Origin: Devosia sp. SD17-2
Lineage (GTDB): Bacteria > Pseudomonadota > Alphaproteobacteria > Rhizobiales > Devosiaceae
Assembly: GCF_029201565.1 (NCBI RefSeq)
Contig: NZ_CP104002.1
Span: 2,807,001-2,871,000, forward strand
Reading direction: 5' to 3'
DNA length: 64,000 nucleotides
Part shown: one piece after another, positions 22,589 to 31,871 of the stretch
Layout of the letters: the number at the start of each line of letters is the position of its first letter
Numbering within the stretch: the stretch's first letter is position 1
Notes under the pieces: model-generated
Told to the model about the DNA's origin: nothing
What the model saw: only the letters and a program-made list of their open reading frames with translations
Databases searched by the model: none
Translations under genes and position numbers: made by a program

Positions 22589-23275
22589 TTAGTTGTTCCC
22601 AAGCGTTTCGGTGCGCGTGGATGTGCCGGGCGGCAGGAGCGCGTCGATGAGCGCCTGTTCCAGCCATTCGGCATAAGCACTGGGGGTGACCGCCTCGACC
22701 TGGGTCATCAGCAGGAACAGCTCGGGGCTGGCCAGGCGCCACATCAGCGTCGTGGCCGCGTCCGCATCCATGCCATTTCGCAAGGGGCCGTGCTCGCCGA
22801 GGGATCTGGCGACGAAGGCGAGATTGCGGCGGCGGCCCGCATGCAGGTCGCGGTACATGACGGCGAGGTCGGCGTCGCTTGTCGCAGCCATCCGGACGAC
22901 GGCCATCAGTTCGGCAACACTGCCCAAGACTTCGGTTATACCCTGACAGAACAGCGCAATCTGGGTCCGCTGGTCGGTCGCTGCGGCGACGGCCTGGGGT
23001 CCCTGCTGGTCGAGCAATGGCACTTCGGGCGCCGTGCGGCGCACCGCGCGCTCCAAAACGGCGCGCAGCAGGGCCTGCTTGTTGCCGAAGACCGCGTAAA
23101 TCGTCTCGGCAGAAACACCAGCGGCGCGGGCGACGCCTGCAATGGTGGTGCCCTGCCACCCCGCGCTGATGAACATGGCGCGGGCGGCCGCTATCACCGC
23201 TTCACGGGTTTCCGCCGCCTGCCCGGCGCGGCGGGTGGAAGCATATTTGCGCTTTGGCTTGACAGGCTCAGACAA
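22589..23275 (-). CDS. TetR-family transcriptional regulator
   Basis: The 228-residue protein starts at a TTG (23275) and has a typical TetR N-terminus: basic lead (KPKRKYASTRR), then GQAAETREAVIAAARAMFIS and the HTH TIAGVARAAGVSAETIYAVF, with GNKQALLRAVLERAV after it. The C-terminal ligand domain is helical and unassigned. It is divergent from the DUF1772 gene at 23359, and a short TACA/TGTA repeat (23281-23295) lies between them. It probably represses that gene and itself. Confidence 0.85.
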   Translation of the reverse strand: MSEPVKPKRKYASTRRAGQAAETREAVIAAARAMFISAGWQGTTIAGVARAAGVSAETIYAVFGNKQALLRAVLERAVRRTAPEVPLLDQQGPQAVAAATDQRTQIALFCQGITEVLGSVAELMAVVRMAATSDADLAVMYRDLHAGRRRNLAFVARSLGEHGPLRNGMDADAATTLMWRLASPELFLLMTQVEAVTPSAYAEWLEQALIDALLPPGTSTRTETLGNN

Positions 23276-23358
23276 TTGGATACATCATTGCTGTACTGAA
23301 TGCGCCATTAGTTTACCCGTGCAATCGTGAGCCGCAAGGCCCATGCGTGGAGTACATC

Positions 23359-23829
23359 ATGACCAATGCCTTCCTCACCTCGTCCCAGATCCTCGCCTTG
23401 CTGCTTGTCGGGCTGGTTGCCGGAAGCATGTTCGGGATCTGGCGCGGGTATGACGTCACGTCCTACTCGGCTCAAACCTTTGTCGAAGTGCATCAGGGCG
23501 CGGTCCGCGGGCTGAACCTGTTGTTGCCGGCAATGGCCGCTGCGTCGCTGGCGATCGTTCTCGTGCTCGCCGCAGTATCGCGCCAACGGCCCGCTGTCTT
23601 GTCACTGTACGTGGCGGCAGCGCTGGCTATCGCCGTCGGCGGCATTATCACGCGCTTTCTCAACCAGCCGATCAATGATCAGGTCATGGGGTGGAGCGCG
23701 GCGGCCATGCCGGACAATTGGGGCGTGCTGCGGGACAGCTGGTGGAACTGGCACATTGCCCGTCTCGCTGCCATGCTGATGGCTGAGCTGCTGCTGATCC
23801 TTGCAGTGTTCGCAGATCGCGGCGCTTAG
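23359..23829 (+). CDS. DUF1772-type small membrane protein
   Basis: The ATG at 23359 has GGAG six bases upstream. The 156-residue protein has four hydrophobic helices (for example QILALLLVGLVAGSMFG and MAAASLAIVLVLAAVS) and the loop FLNQPINDQVMGW followed later by WNWHIARL, a layout typical of DUF1772, which includes anthrone-oxygenase-like proteins. It is divergent from a TetR gene and is probably its target. Substrate unknown. Confidence 0.7.
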   Translation: MTNAFLTSSQILALLLVGLVAGSMFGIWRGYDVTSYSAQTFVEVHQGAVRGLNLLLPAMAAASLAIVLVLAAVSRQRPAVLSLYVAAALAIAVGGIITRFLNQPINDQVMGWSAAAMPDNWGVLRDSWWNWHIARLAAMLMAELLLILAVFADRGA

Positions 23830-23884
23830 CCGGGCATGGCTGTTCGGGGCGCTGGCAACGGGCCGAGCGGCGCCGTCTTAGCGT

Positions 23885-24934
23885 CTAGAGACTGGCGCCC
23901 GGGCCTTCCTTGGCGAGGAAGGGCGGGGTTTCCAGAAGTCCGGGGATGGTGTGGCGGCGGGAAATGGTCTGGAGGATCTCGATAAGGCCCTTGTAGGGCT
24001 CGGCGTGCCGGTATTGCGAGGGAATGAGGGCCGCGATTTTGCGGGCGGGTGCATACACGCGATAGAGCCGCAGGTTCTCGGCGCGGTCATGCTGCTGGAG
24101 CGTCGTCAGACCCGGCGCGAGGCAGACGCCGGCCCCTGCCCGGACAAGTCCGATGGCCGTGTCGTAGCTGCGGCATTTGGCAATGATCCGGTTCTGGGGC
24201 AGCATGCTGTCATACCACTCGCCCACGCGCTGGGCCTGCTGGCTGGCGAAGATGAACTGGATCGAGCGATTGAGCACCGCCAGCTGCTCGGGCGGCAGCT
24301 CTTTTTCCGGATCAACCACGCCGTCGAGGATCAGGTCTTCGGGCACCGCCAGGACATAGGGGTCTTCGACCAGCGGGATCTGGACAAAGCCGACGCTGGA
24401 TTGGGCCACTGAATTGGTTGCCAGAAGACCGAGATTGACCCTCCGGCCATAGAGCATGTCGAGAATTTCAGCGGGTGCGCTTTCCTGCAGGTCAAAATCT
24501 ACGCCCGGATAGCGCTCCTGCATCAGCGTTATCGCCTCGGGCATCAGGACCCGCAGCACCGAATTGATCCCGGCGATGCGCAGGGTCAGCCGGTCGCCGC
24601 CGCTGAACTGGGCGAGGCCATCTTCGACATCGGCGATGTTGCGGAGCACCTGTTCGACCTTGGGCAGCAGGAAGTGACCGGCCTCGGTCAGCTCCATTTC
24701 GTTGGAGCGCCGGTGAAACAGCAGCGTGCCGACATTGGCCTCGAGCTTGCCGAGCTGTTGGGACAGCGAGGGTTGGGCAAGGCCAAGTTGCTTGGCGGCG
24801 CGGGTCAGAGTCTCCGAATGGGCCACGGCCCAGAAGATTCGCAACTGATGCAGGGTGAGGTCGCTGGCCTTCAGCTGGAGCCGTCCCACAGCCCGTGTGT
24901 CGCCCAGATCCGTCCCCTTATTGTCTCGCGCCAT
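23885..24934 (-). CDS. LysR-family transcriptional regulator
   Basis: The ATG at 24934 follows GGGAGAG. The 349-residue product has a LysR HTH (LTLHQLRIFWAVAHSETLTR, then AAKQLGLAQPSLSQQLGKLE) and a type 2 periplasmic-binding effector domain from about residue 100. It has an extra N-terminal lead of some 25 residues. It is divergent from an SsuC/SsuB-like ABC operon, and a T-N11-A palindrome (25051-25067) lies in the shared spacer, so it most likely activates that operon. CysB/Cbl-type sulfur regulation is possible but not shown. Confidence 0.88.
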   Translation of the reverse strand: MARDNKGTDLGDTRAVGRLQLKASDLTLHQLRIFWAVAHSETLTRAAKQLGLAQPSLSQQLGKLEANVGTLLFHRRSNEMELTEAGHFLLPKVEQVLRNIADVEDGLAQFSGGDRLTLRIAGINSVLRVLMPEAITLMQERYPGVDFDLQESAPAEILDMLYGRRVNLGLLATNSVAQSSVGFVQIPLVEDPYVLAVPEDLILDGVVDPEKELPPEQLAVLNRSIQFIFASQQAQRVGEWYDSMLPQNRIIAKCRSYDTAIGLVRAGAGVCLAPGLTTLQQHDRAENLRLYRVYAPARKIAALIPSQYRHAEPYKGLIEILQTISRRHTIPGLLETPPFLAKEGPGASL

Positions 24935-25050
24935 GCCCAAACTCTCCCGGCGCCAAATGGGCACCTCCCGTCCCCTGTTCTAGCGCAAAACCTCGAAAGC
25001 GGAAGTCCACTCGCTTTATTTTCAATACCTTACTGACGCCGTTGGTTTTT

Positions 25051-25067
25051 CCTATCGCACCGATAGG
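25051..25067. promoter_or_regulatory. LysR-type operator (CCTATCG-CAC-CGATAGG)
   Basis: CCTATCG (25051-25057) and CGATAGG (25061-25067) are perfect inverted repeats around CAC, containing a T-N11-A core (TATCG..CGATA). It lies between the LysR gene and the divergent ABC operon, about 66 bases upstream of the permease start. Confidence 0.65.
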
Positions 25068-25133
25068 CGCCGCACTGCTTGTGCGCCCGACACCCGTAGG
25101 CGAATGTCTCATCATATTACAAAGAGATTTTTC

Positions 25134-26012
25134 ATGTCACTTGAGCGGGCGGAAACACCGCTGATCAGCGAGGCCCGGAGCAGCCGGCCAGTCAAGACCA
25201 CCCCTGCGCTCCCGGCTCAGGTCATCAGGGCCAGACGGCAGCGTAGCCTCGAAAGCGGCGGCATCTTCGCAGCACAGATCCTCATCGGACTGGGCCTGCT
25301 TGCGGGCATGTATGCGCTCAACGCGGTCGGCGGCAATCTCTTGATGCCCAGCCCCACCGACGTGGCCGAAGAAAGCATCATCATGTGGTCGGATGGCACG
25401 ATGCTGAGAGGCCTCGGGCAATCGCTGACGGTGATCGTGCTCGGTTTCCTGCTGTCTGCCAGCACCGGGATCGTGCTTGGTGTGCTGCTGGGCGGGTTTC
25501 GCATTCTCGGTCGGGTCCTCGATCCATTCGTCAATGCGATGAATTCGACGCCCGGCGCCGCCTTTATCCCGCTGATCATCGTCTGGTTCGGCCTCTATAC
25601 CGAAGCCAAGGTCGTGGTCGTGTGGAACGCGGCATTCTTCCCGATCCTGATCAACACCACCGCCGGCATTGCCAATGCCAATAAAGACCTCGTCGAAATG
25701 GCGCGGGCCTTCGGTGCCAAGCGTGCGACGCTGTTCTGGAAGGTCATGGTGCCGGACGCCCTGCCCTCGATCCTCAGCGGCCTGCGCATCGGGGCAGCCA
25801 TCTGCACCGTCGGCACTGTGATTGCGGAACTGACCATGGCGCAATCGGGCCTTGGTGGCCTTTTGGCAGCTGCCGGCAACCGCTTCCAGATGGATCGCTA
25901 TTTCGCTGTGGTGATCGTGCTGATGGCCCTCGGCACCGGGATTACCGCCCTGTTGCGCTTTGCAGAGCGCCGCCTCGCTCGCTGGCGCGTTAGCCTGGCG
26001 AATGGACGATGA
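25134..26012 (+). CDS. SsuC/TauC-type ABC transporter permease
   Basis: The roughly 292-residue permease (ATG 25134; an alternative ATG lies at 25104) has about six helices and the EAA loop in ANANKDLVEMARAFGAKRAT followed by LFWKVMVPDALPSILSGLRI. This loop and size match BPD-2 permeases for sulfonates, taurine, nitrate or thiamine precursors. It overlaps the ATPase gene by four bases. No periplasmic binding protein gene is adjacent, which is unusual; one may be encoded elsewhere. Confidence 0.88.
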   Translation: MSLERAETPLISEARSSRPVKTTPALPAQVIRARRQRSLESGGIFAAQILIGLGLLAGMYALNAVGGNLLMPSPTDVAEESIIMWSDGTMLRGLGQSLTVIVLGFLLSASTGIVLGVLLGGFRILGRVLDPFVNAMNSTPGAAFIPLIIVWFGLYTEAKVVVVWNAAFFPILINTTAGIANANKDLVEMARAFGAKRATLFWKVMVPDALPSILSGLRIGAAICTVGTVIAELTMAQSGLGGLLAAAGNRFQMDRYFAVVIVLMALGTGITALLRFAERRLARWRVSLANGR

Positions 26013-26842
26013 TCATGGACCAGAGCATCAAGCCCATCATTTCGCTCCGCAATGTCGGAAAGTCATTCAAGGACGGCCAGGTGCGCGCGCTCGAGGATAT
26101 TTCCTTTGACGTGAACCCTGGAGAATTCGTCAGCCTGGTCGGTCCCAGCGGTTGCGGCAAAACAACCTTGCTACGGCTTATCAACGGACTTATCCCGGCC
26201 GACGAAGGCGAGATCCGCGTGCTAGGTGTTGCCCCCGAACCGGGCCCGGATCTCGCCATGGTTTTCCAGTCGGCAAGACTTTTGCCGTGGCTGACTGTTG
26301 CCGGAAACATCGAGTTCGTCCTCCAGCTCAAGGGCCTGTCGGGAAGTGAACGCCCGGCTCGCGCCCGGGCCCTGCTCGGTGCGGTTGGCCTTCGCGATTT
26401 TGCCGAGGCCTTTCCGCACGAGCTGTCGGGCGGCATGCAGCAGCGCGTCGGGCTTGCCCGTGCCCTGGCGGTGGAGCCCAAGGTTCTGCTGATGGATGAG
26501 CCGTTCGCCGCACTCGACGCGATGACGCGCGAAGTGCTGCGCAAGGAGCTGCTGCAACTGTGGTCGCGGCGCGGAATCGCCATCGTGTTTGTCACGCACG
26601 ACATCGATGAGGCGGTGCTGCTGTCGCAACGCGTAGTGCTTCTGCGGCCGCGCCCGGGACGAGTCGATGACATCGTCGAGGTCAGTTTTCCCGAGCCGCG
26701 CTGGCAGCATGATCCGCGCACCCTGCCGGAGTTCAAGCAGATGCGCGAGCATCTCTGGGGACGCATCCACGACATGGTTCGTGACGGTGCCGAGCTCGAG
26801 GAACTGGCGGGCGCATTCGGCGCCACGAGCCTTGCTTCCTGA
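26009..26842 (+). CDS. SsuB/TauB-type ABC transporter ATP-binding protein
   Basis: The 277-residue ATPase has Walker A GPSGCGKTTLL, Q-loop MVFQSARLLPW, signature LSGGMQQRVGLARALAV, Walker B VLLMDEPFAALDA and the switch His in VFVTHD. The MVFQS..LLPW segment is typical of the nitrate/sulfonate/taurine class. It energises the adjoining permease. The following DUF1800 gene begins 26 bases after its stop, so the four genes form one operon. Confidence 0.9.
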   Translation: MIMDQSIKPIISLRNVGKSFKDGQVRALEDISFDVNPGEFVSLVGPSGCGKTTLLRLINGLIPADEGEIRVLGVAPEPGPDLAMVFQSARLLPWLTVAGNIEFVLQLKGLSGSERPARARALLGAVGLRDFAEAFPHELSGGMQQRVGLARALAVEPKVLLMDEPFAALDAMTREVLRKELLQLWSRRGIAIVFVTHDIDEAVLLSQRVVLLRPRPGRVDDIVEVSFPEPRWQHDPRTLPEFKQMREHLWGRIHDMVRDGAELEELAGAFGATSLAS

Positions 26843-26868
26843 TCCCCAGCCAACGCCGCACAGGTCAT

Positions 26869-28626
26869 ATGTCACTTCTATTTCGCGGGGAAACCGTGTC
26901 GACTGGATCCAGCACAATCGAAAATCTGTCGCCGATCAGCGCCTCTGAGTGGTCCTATGAGCGCGCCGCCCATCTGCTCGAACGCGCAGGGTTTGGCGGC
27001 ACGCCAAAGGACATCGAGCGCCTGGCACGCCTGTCGCCGGACGAGGCTGTCGCCAGCCTCGTCGACTACAAGCAGATCGACACCTCCCATCTGCCCGCCT
27101 TCGAGGAATCCGGCTTCTGGGAGCCATCCTTCAAGGATTTCCCGGTCAGCCGGCCGGCAGCGACCGAACTGGCGGAGCGGACCGGCGAGGCCATGGGTGT
27201 TCGCGTAAAGCCGGCGGGTGACCGGCCGCTGCAGCCAGTGACCAATCGGTTCTTCTATTGGCTGCGCGCCACCGTTCTGGAAACGCGGCGCCTTGCGTTC
27301 TGGTGGCTCGACCGCATGGTCAGAACCAATAGGCCGCTTGAAGAAAAGATGACGCTGTTCTGGCATGGGCACTTTGCCACCAGCGAAGAAAAGCTCCGCG
27401 ATTACCGCAAGATAGAGTTGCAGCTCAAGGCGCTGCGCGAAGGCGCGACAGGCAATTTCGGTGACCTGCTGGTCGCCATTGCCAAGGATCCGGCGATGCT
27501 GGTGTTTCTCGATGCCGCGCAGAATGTGAAGGGCGCCCCGAACGAGAACTTTGGCCGCGAGGTCATGGAACTTTTCACCATGGGCGTCGGCAATTATTCC
27601 GAAGACGACATTCGCGAGGCGGCGCGCGCCTTCACCGGCTGGGGCAATGACGACCTGACCTTTATCGTCGATCCCGACAAGCACGACACCGGCATCAAAC
27701 GCTTCCTCGGTCATGAGGGCAATTTTGCCGGCGAAGACATTCTGCGCATTATCCTCGAGCAGAAGCAGACGGCGACCTATATCGCCAGCAAGCTCTATCG
27801 CTTCCTCGTGCGTGACCAGATCAGCCCGGACTTTGCCGAGAAGCTGGGGAACCTGCTGCGCGACAATGGCTACGAGATCGCGCCATTCCTGCGGACGATC
27901 TTTCTCTCCGAAGATTTCTACTCAGAGGCTTCGGTCGGCACCCATATCAAGTCGCCAACCGAACTTCTGGTCTCCACCTATCGCAAGCTGGGGCTGCATG
28001 TGCTGCCCGGCATTCCCGACCCGCACACGGTCTGCAAGACGCTGGGGCAGATCCTGCTCTATCCGCCAACCGTTGCCGGTTGGGGCGAAGGACGATCGTG
28101 GATCACTCCCGGGCTTCTGTTCGAGCGGGCCAATTTCGCCCGCGAAGTGATGTTCCCCAACATCATCGAATTCCGCGACCCCAACCACAATCCGGGCGGG
28201 GAAGTGCGACGGGTCAATCGCAACATCATTGCCGGCATGGAAATCACCGCCGCAACGCTGGAAGACGGCGCTGCGCCGAGCAATACGGCCGGCATCCAGG
28301 AAACGTTCAACACCCGCTACGCAAGCCTCATCGGCTATTCGGAAGCGCTGCGCAAACTCAAGCCCCTGCCCCGCGCAGCGGCGCAGTTCAACCTGACCGA
28401 TGTGGTGACCGAGGCTGGTGCAACGACTACGGCCGAGGCGGTCGACGTGCTGCTGCGCCAATTGCTGCGTGTGCCTCTGGCCCCGCCGGCACGCGAGGCA
28501 CTTGTCAAAACGCTGACCGAACAGCTTGGCACTGCCGAATTGGCGCCAGCCGAGACTTATCTCGAGCATCCCCTGCGCTCGGTCGCCCATCTCATCATGA
28601 GTTCACCCCAGTTCCAGCTCGCCTGA
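26869..28626 (+). CDS. DUF1800 family protein
   Basis: The 585-residue protein has the DUF1800 order: HLLERAGFGGTPKDIERLA near residue 35, a WFWWLDRM-like box (RLAFWWLDRMVRTNRPLEEK), FWHGHFATSEEKLRD, then GREVMELFTMGVGNYSEDDI and EAARAFTGW. No signal peptide is obvious, whereas many relatives are exported. DUF1800 genes almost always precede a DUF1501 gene, as here. Their biochemical role is unknown. Linkage to an ABC importer and LysR gene is the unusual part. Confidence 0.85.
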   Translation: MSLLFRGETVSTGSSTIENLSPISASEWSYERAAHLLERAGFGGTPKDIERLARLSPDEAVASLVDYKQIDTSHLPAFEESGFWEPSFKDFPVSRPAATELAERTGEAMGVRVKPAGDRPLQPVTNRFFYWLRATVLETRRLAFWWLDRMVRTNRPLEEKMTLFWHGHFATSEEKLRDYRKIELQLKALREGATGNFGDLLVAIAKDPAMLVFLDAAQNVKGAPNENFGREVMELFTMGVGNYSEDDIREAARAFTGWGNDDLTFIVDPDKHDTGIKRFLGHEGNFAGEDILRIILEQKQTATYIASKLYRFLVRDQISPDFAEKLGNLLRDNGYEIAPFLRTIFLSEDFYSEASVGTHIKSPTELLVSTYRKLGLHVLPGIPDPHTVCKTLGQILLYPPTVAGWGEGRSWITPGLLFERANFAREVMFPNIIEFRDPNHNPGGEVRRVNRNIIAGMEITAATLEDGAAPSNTAGIQETFNTRYASLIGYSEALRKLKPLPRAAAQFNLTDVVTEAGATTTAEAVDVLLRQLLRVPLAPPAREALVKTLTEQLGTAELAPAETYLEHPLRSVAHLIMSSPQFQLA

Positions 28627-28646
28627 CCGCCGCGGAGGAAACAAGA

Positions 28647-29894
28647 ATGGCAAAGACACCCAAGCTTACCAGCGGCGAACGCGAAAACCTGATCCGGTCC
28701 GGCTTCGGCTCCATGGTGCTCGAAGGCGCCGGCGGGGTCGCGACGTCACCGGTCTGGTCGAAAGTCGCCAAGGCCCAGGCTGACCAGAACGAACGCATCC
28801 TCGTGATCGTTGAATTGTCTGGCGGCAATGACGGGCTCAATACCGTCATCCCCTATGCCGACGACGCCTATTACAACGCACGACCGAACCTGGGCATTCG
28901 CCGGGACAAACTGCTCAAGATCGACGATCACTTTGGTTTCCAGAAGACCATGGGTGGCTTCGAGCGGCTCTACAAGGACGGCGCCATGGGGATTGTCCAT
29001 GGCGTTGGATACGACCAGCCGTCGTTCTCGCACTTCTCGTCCATGGCCTTCTGGCAGACCGGCGCGCCGAACAGCGGCGAGGCCTATGGCTGGCTGGGCC
29101 GCATGGCCGACGCGATGGACCCGCTTGGGCACCGGAGCAATTTCCTCGTCAATATCGACGACAGCCAGTCGCTCGCCGTGCGCGCCATGAACCATGTGCC
29201 GCTGGTGTTCAACGACCCGGACAATTTTACCCGCCACATGTTCCACGAGCAGCAGGAGGCCATTGCGGCCATCGATGCGCGCGGCAATGGCAGCGCCAAC
29301 CCGTCGCAGGATTTCCTGTTCGATATCGCGGCCAGCGCCACGAACTCCGAGCAGCTGGTGCGTGACGCGTGGAATTCATACAGCACGCCCGTTGACTACG
29401 GGCTTGCCCGGTTCGGGCTGGAGCGCGTTGCCGCTCTGATCGCTGCGGATTTTCCGACAAAGGTCTATTACGTCCCCTATCGCAACAACGCCTTTGACAC
29501 CCATGTGTATCAAGGGGATCTGCACGCCCGGCTCTGGTCCTACACGTCGGATCATATCTCCGCCTTTGTGAAGGATATCGAACGGCTGGGCCGCGCTGAT
29601 GACGTGGTGGTCATGGTGTTCAGCGAGTTTGGTCGCCGCGTCGCTGAGAACACCAGCCTTGGTACCGATCACGGCACGGCGGGCCCGGCCTTCATCATCG
29701 GCAAGGGCGTGAGTGGCGGCCAGTATGGCGCGCCCCCGAGCCTCACAGATCTCGACGACGGCAACCTCAAATACACCACCGATTACAGGCGGATCTACTC
29801 GACGCTGATCCAGGGCTGGATGGGACACGAACAGTCGTCGGCCATCCTGCGCAACGAGTTCAGTCCCCTTCCCATCTTCGGGCGGGGCACCTGA
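28647..29894 (+). CDS. DUF1501 family protein
   Basis: The ATG at 28647 follows GCGGAGGAA. The 415-residue product has VIVELSGGNDGLNTVIPYAD, GVGYDQPSFSHFSSM and, near the C-terminus, VMVFSEFGRRVAENTSLGTD followed by HGTAGPAFIIG, the DUF1501 signature related to the alkaline phosphatase/sulfatase superfamily. The usual twin-Arg signal of this family is missing; the N-terminus is MAKTPKLTSGERENLIRSGF. It is the last gene of the LysR-linked operon and is followed by a strong hairpin. Confidence 0.85.
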   Translation: MAKTPKLTSGERENLIRSGFGSMVLEGAGGVATSPVWSKVAKAQADQNERILVIVELSGGNDGLNTVIPYADDAYYNARPNLGIRRDKLLKIDDHFGFQKTMGGFERLYKDGAMGIVHGVGYDQPSFSHFSSMAFWQTGAPNSGEAYGWLGRMADAMDPLGHRSNFLVNIDDSQSLAVRAMNHVPLVFNDPDNFTRHMFHEQQEAIAAIDARGNGSANPSQDFLFDIAASATNSEQLVRDAWNSYSTPVDYGLARFGLERVAALIAADFPTKVYYVPYRNNAFDTHVYQGDLHARLWSYTSDHISAFVKDIERLGRADDVVVMVFSEFGRRVAENTSLGTDHGTAGPAFIIGKGVSGGQYGAPPSLTDLDDGNLKYTTDYRRIYSTLIQGWMGHEQSSAILRNEFSPLPIFGRGT

Positions 29895-29913
29895 CACGCC
29901 TCGCATGGACGCA

Positions 29914-29935
29914 CGCGGGGTCATGTGACCCCGCG
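29914..29935. terminator. Bidirectional hairpin between convergent genes
   Basis: CGCGGGGTCA (29914-29923) and TGACCCCGCG (29926-29935) form a perfect 10-bp stem with a TG tip. It lies 20 bases after the DUF1501 stop and 13 bases before the GH127 stop on the other strand. No strong T tract follows, so it may work as a factor-dependent or bidirectional stop. Confidence 0.55.
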
Positions 29936-29947
29936 CATGGCTCCATT

Positions 29948-31861
29948 TCAGCCGACGGCCTCGGGAATCCAGACGACCATCGAGCCCTGGTTGCGATTGG
30001 CCCAGAGGTAGTAGGGGATGGCCGTCAGCGTCGAGGAGGTCTCCGTTGGCGGGGCGGTTCGATAGAGTTCTGAGAAGTCTGCCTCCTCGATTGCCCGGCC
30101 ATCGGCATGCAGCTTCACGATGCCGCCGAAGAGGTTTTTGTCCGTCTCGGCGCGCAGCTCGGCACTGCGCGGGAGTTTGAGGCGCTGGACCCTGCCCTCG
30201 CCATTGTCGGCTTCTTCCAGACAATAGACCAGCGGCCCACGCTTGAGCGCAACGCGGCCGGCATCCATGATGACGCCGGGATGGGCATAAAGGCGCACCG
30301 GCGGCATGGGAAGCGTCAGGGTGACGACGTCGCCCGTGGTCCACAGACGGTTGATGGTGACATAGCCCGCCATGGCCGATGACACATCTACCGCCTCGCC
30401 ATTGACCGCCAGCTTTGCGTCAGAGCACCAGCCGGGAATGCGCAGTTTGACGTCGAAGGTTTTGGGCGTTTCGGGATCGACATGAATGGTGATGTCGCCG
30501 GACCAGGGATAGTTGGAGACTTCCCTGAGGCTCACCCTGGTGCCTGAAATCTCCACATCCGAGGCGATGCCCCCGTAGAGGTGGAAGGCGACGCCATCGG
30601 CGGCGGTAGAGAGAAAATAGCCGCCGACCGAGGCGACGAGGCGCGAGACATTCATGGTGCAGCAGGGGCAGGTGTGCCAGTCCCAGCGGGTCGGCGTACC
30701 ATCGCTTTCGAGCGGGTTGGCATAGAAATAATGCTCGCCGTCGCGGCTGAGGCCGGAGAGCGCGCCGTTGTACATGGCGAGCTCGAGGATATCGGCATAT
30801 TTGCCATCAAGATCGAGATGGAGCATGCGCTGGGCCCAGAAGATCAGGGCGACGGAGGCGCAGGTTTCGGCATAGGCGGTCTGGTTGGGCAGATCGAAAT
30901 CGTGGGTGAAGCCCTCGTTGTGTGCCGAGGGGCCGAGGCCAGCGGTCACATACATCTTGGTGTGCATGACGTCGTCCCAGAGGACTTCGCAGGCACGCTT
31001 GAGATCGGCGTCGCCAAGCTCGGCGGCGAGATCGGCCATGGCGGTATAGAGATACATGGCGCGCACGGCGTGGCCGACGACCTTGTCCTGCTCGCGGACG
31101 GGTTTATGGCTCTGGGAATATTCGTAATTGCCGAAGACATAGCGCTGGCTGGCGTCGCCGCCCTCGCGTTGGTCACGCTCCCAGTCGAAATAATGTGGCG
31201 GCTGGCGGCCGCGCTCATTGATGAGATAGGTGGCGAAGTCGAGGTGCTTCTTCTCGCCGGTGAGGTAATAGAGCTTCATCAGCGCGAGCTCGATTTCCTC
31301 GTGACCATCATAGCCGCGGCGCTGGCCCGGACCGGTGCCGAACTCGGCGTAGATATGGTCGAGATAGCGCTCCATGATGTCGAGGAAGCGCCGGCGGCCG
31401 GTAACCTGGAAATAGGCCACAGCGCCTTCGAGCAGGTGGCCGGTATTATACATCTCGTGATTGTCGCGCAGATTGGTCCAGCGTTTTTCGGGCTCGCGAC
31501 CGAGGTACCAGCAATTGAGATAGCCGTCGGGCGCCTGGGCCTTTTCGAGATCGTCGATGGCAGCTTCTATCTTGGCTTCGATATCGGCATCGCGCCGATG
31601 GGCGAGCGCATAGCTGGCCGCCTCGATCCACTTGCCGACATCGCTGTCCCAGAACACCTGGACGGTAAAGCCATTGGGGTGACGCGGAAAGCGCAGCGGC
31701 GGCGGCGGGTTGGGGAGTTTGAGACTGTCGAGAATGCCGTATTCGCCGAGCTTTTTATGCTGACTGGGGACGGTGCGGTCGAGGACCGTGTCGAGCCGTT
31801 CATGCCAGAACTGGCCTTCCAGCTTGACCGACGGGAACGGGACGGGAGCGTAACGAGACAT
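29948..31861 (-). CDS. GH127 beta-L-arabinofuranosidase
   Basis: The start at 31861 (MSRYAPVPFPSVKLEGQFW) matches family N-termini; the frame is open further upstream without a start signal. The 637-residue protein has the GH127 (alpha/alpha)6 barrel with CPCCTMNVSRL near residue 400 and YAETCAS near 333, corresponding to the Glu and three Cys that bind zinc in the bifidobacterial HypBA1 enzyme, with one Cys as nucleophile. It hydrolyses beta-L-arabinofuranosyl residues, for example from hydroxyproline-rich plant glycans. It lacks a signal peptide, so it acts on imported oligosaccharides and is clustered with a CUT1 importer. Confidence 0.88.
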   Translation of the reverse strand: MSRYAPVPFPSVKLEGQFWHERLDTVLDRTVPSQHKKLGEYGILDSLKLPNPPPPLRFPRHPNGFTVQVFWDSDVGKWIEAASYALAHRRDADIEAKIEAAIDDLEKAQAPDGYLNCWYLGREPEKRWTNLRDNHEMYNTGHLLEGAVAYFQVTGRRRFLDIMERYLDHIYAEFGTGPGQRRGYDGHEEIELALMKLYYLTGEKKHLDFATYLINERGRQPPHYFDWERDQREGGDASQRYVFGNYEYSQSHKPVREQDKVVGHAVRAMYLYTAMADLAAELGDADLKRACEVLWDDVMHTKMYVTAGLGPSAHNEGFTHDFDLPNQTAYAETCASVALIFWAQRMLHLDLDGKYADILELAMYNGALSGLSRDGEHYFYANPLESDGTPTRWDWHTCPCCTMNVSRLVASVGGYFLSTAADGVAFHLYGGIASDVEISGTRVSLREVSNYPWSGDITIHVDPETPKTFDVKLRIPGWCSDAKLAVNGEAVDVSSAMAGYVTINRLWTTGDVVTLTLPMPPVRLYAHPGVIMDAGRVALKRGPLVYCLEEADNGEGRVQRLKLPRSAELRAETDKNLFGGIVKLHADGRAIEEADFSELYRTAPPTETSSTLTAIPYYLWANRNQGSMVVWIPEAVG

Positions 31862-31871
31862 ATTTTGGCCC

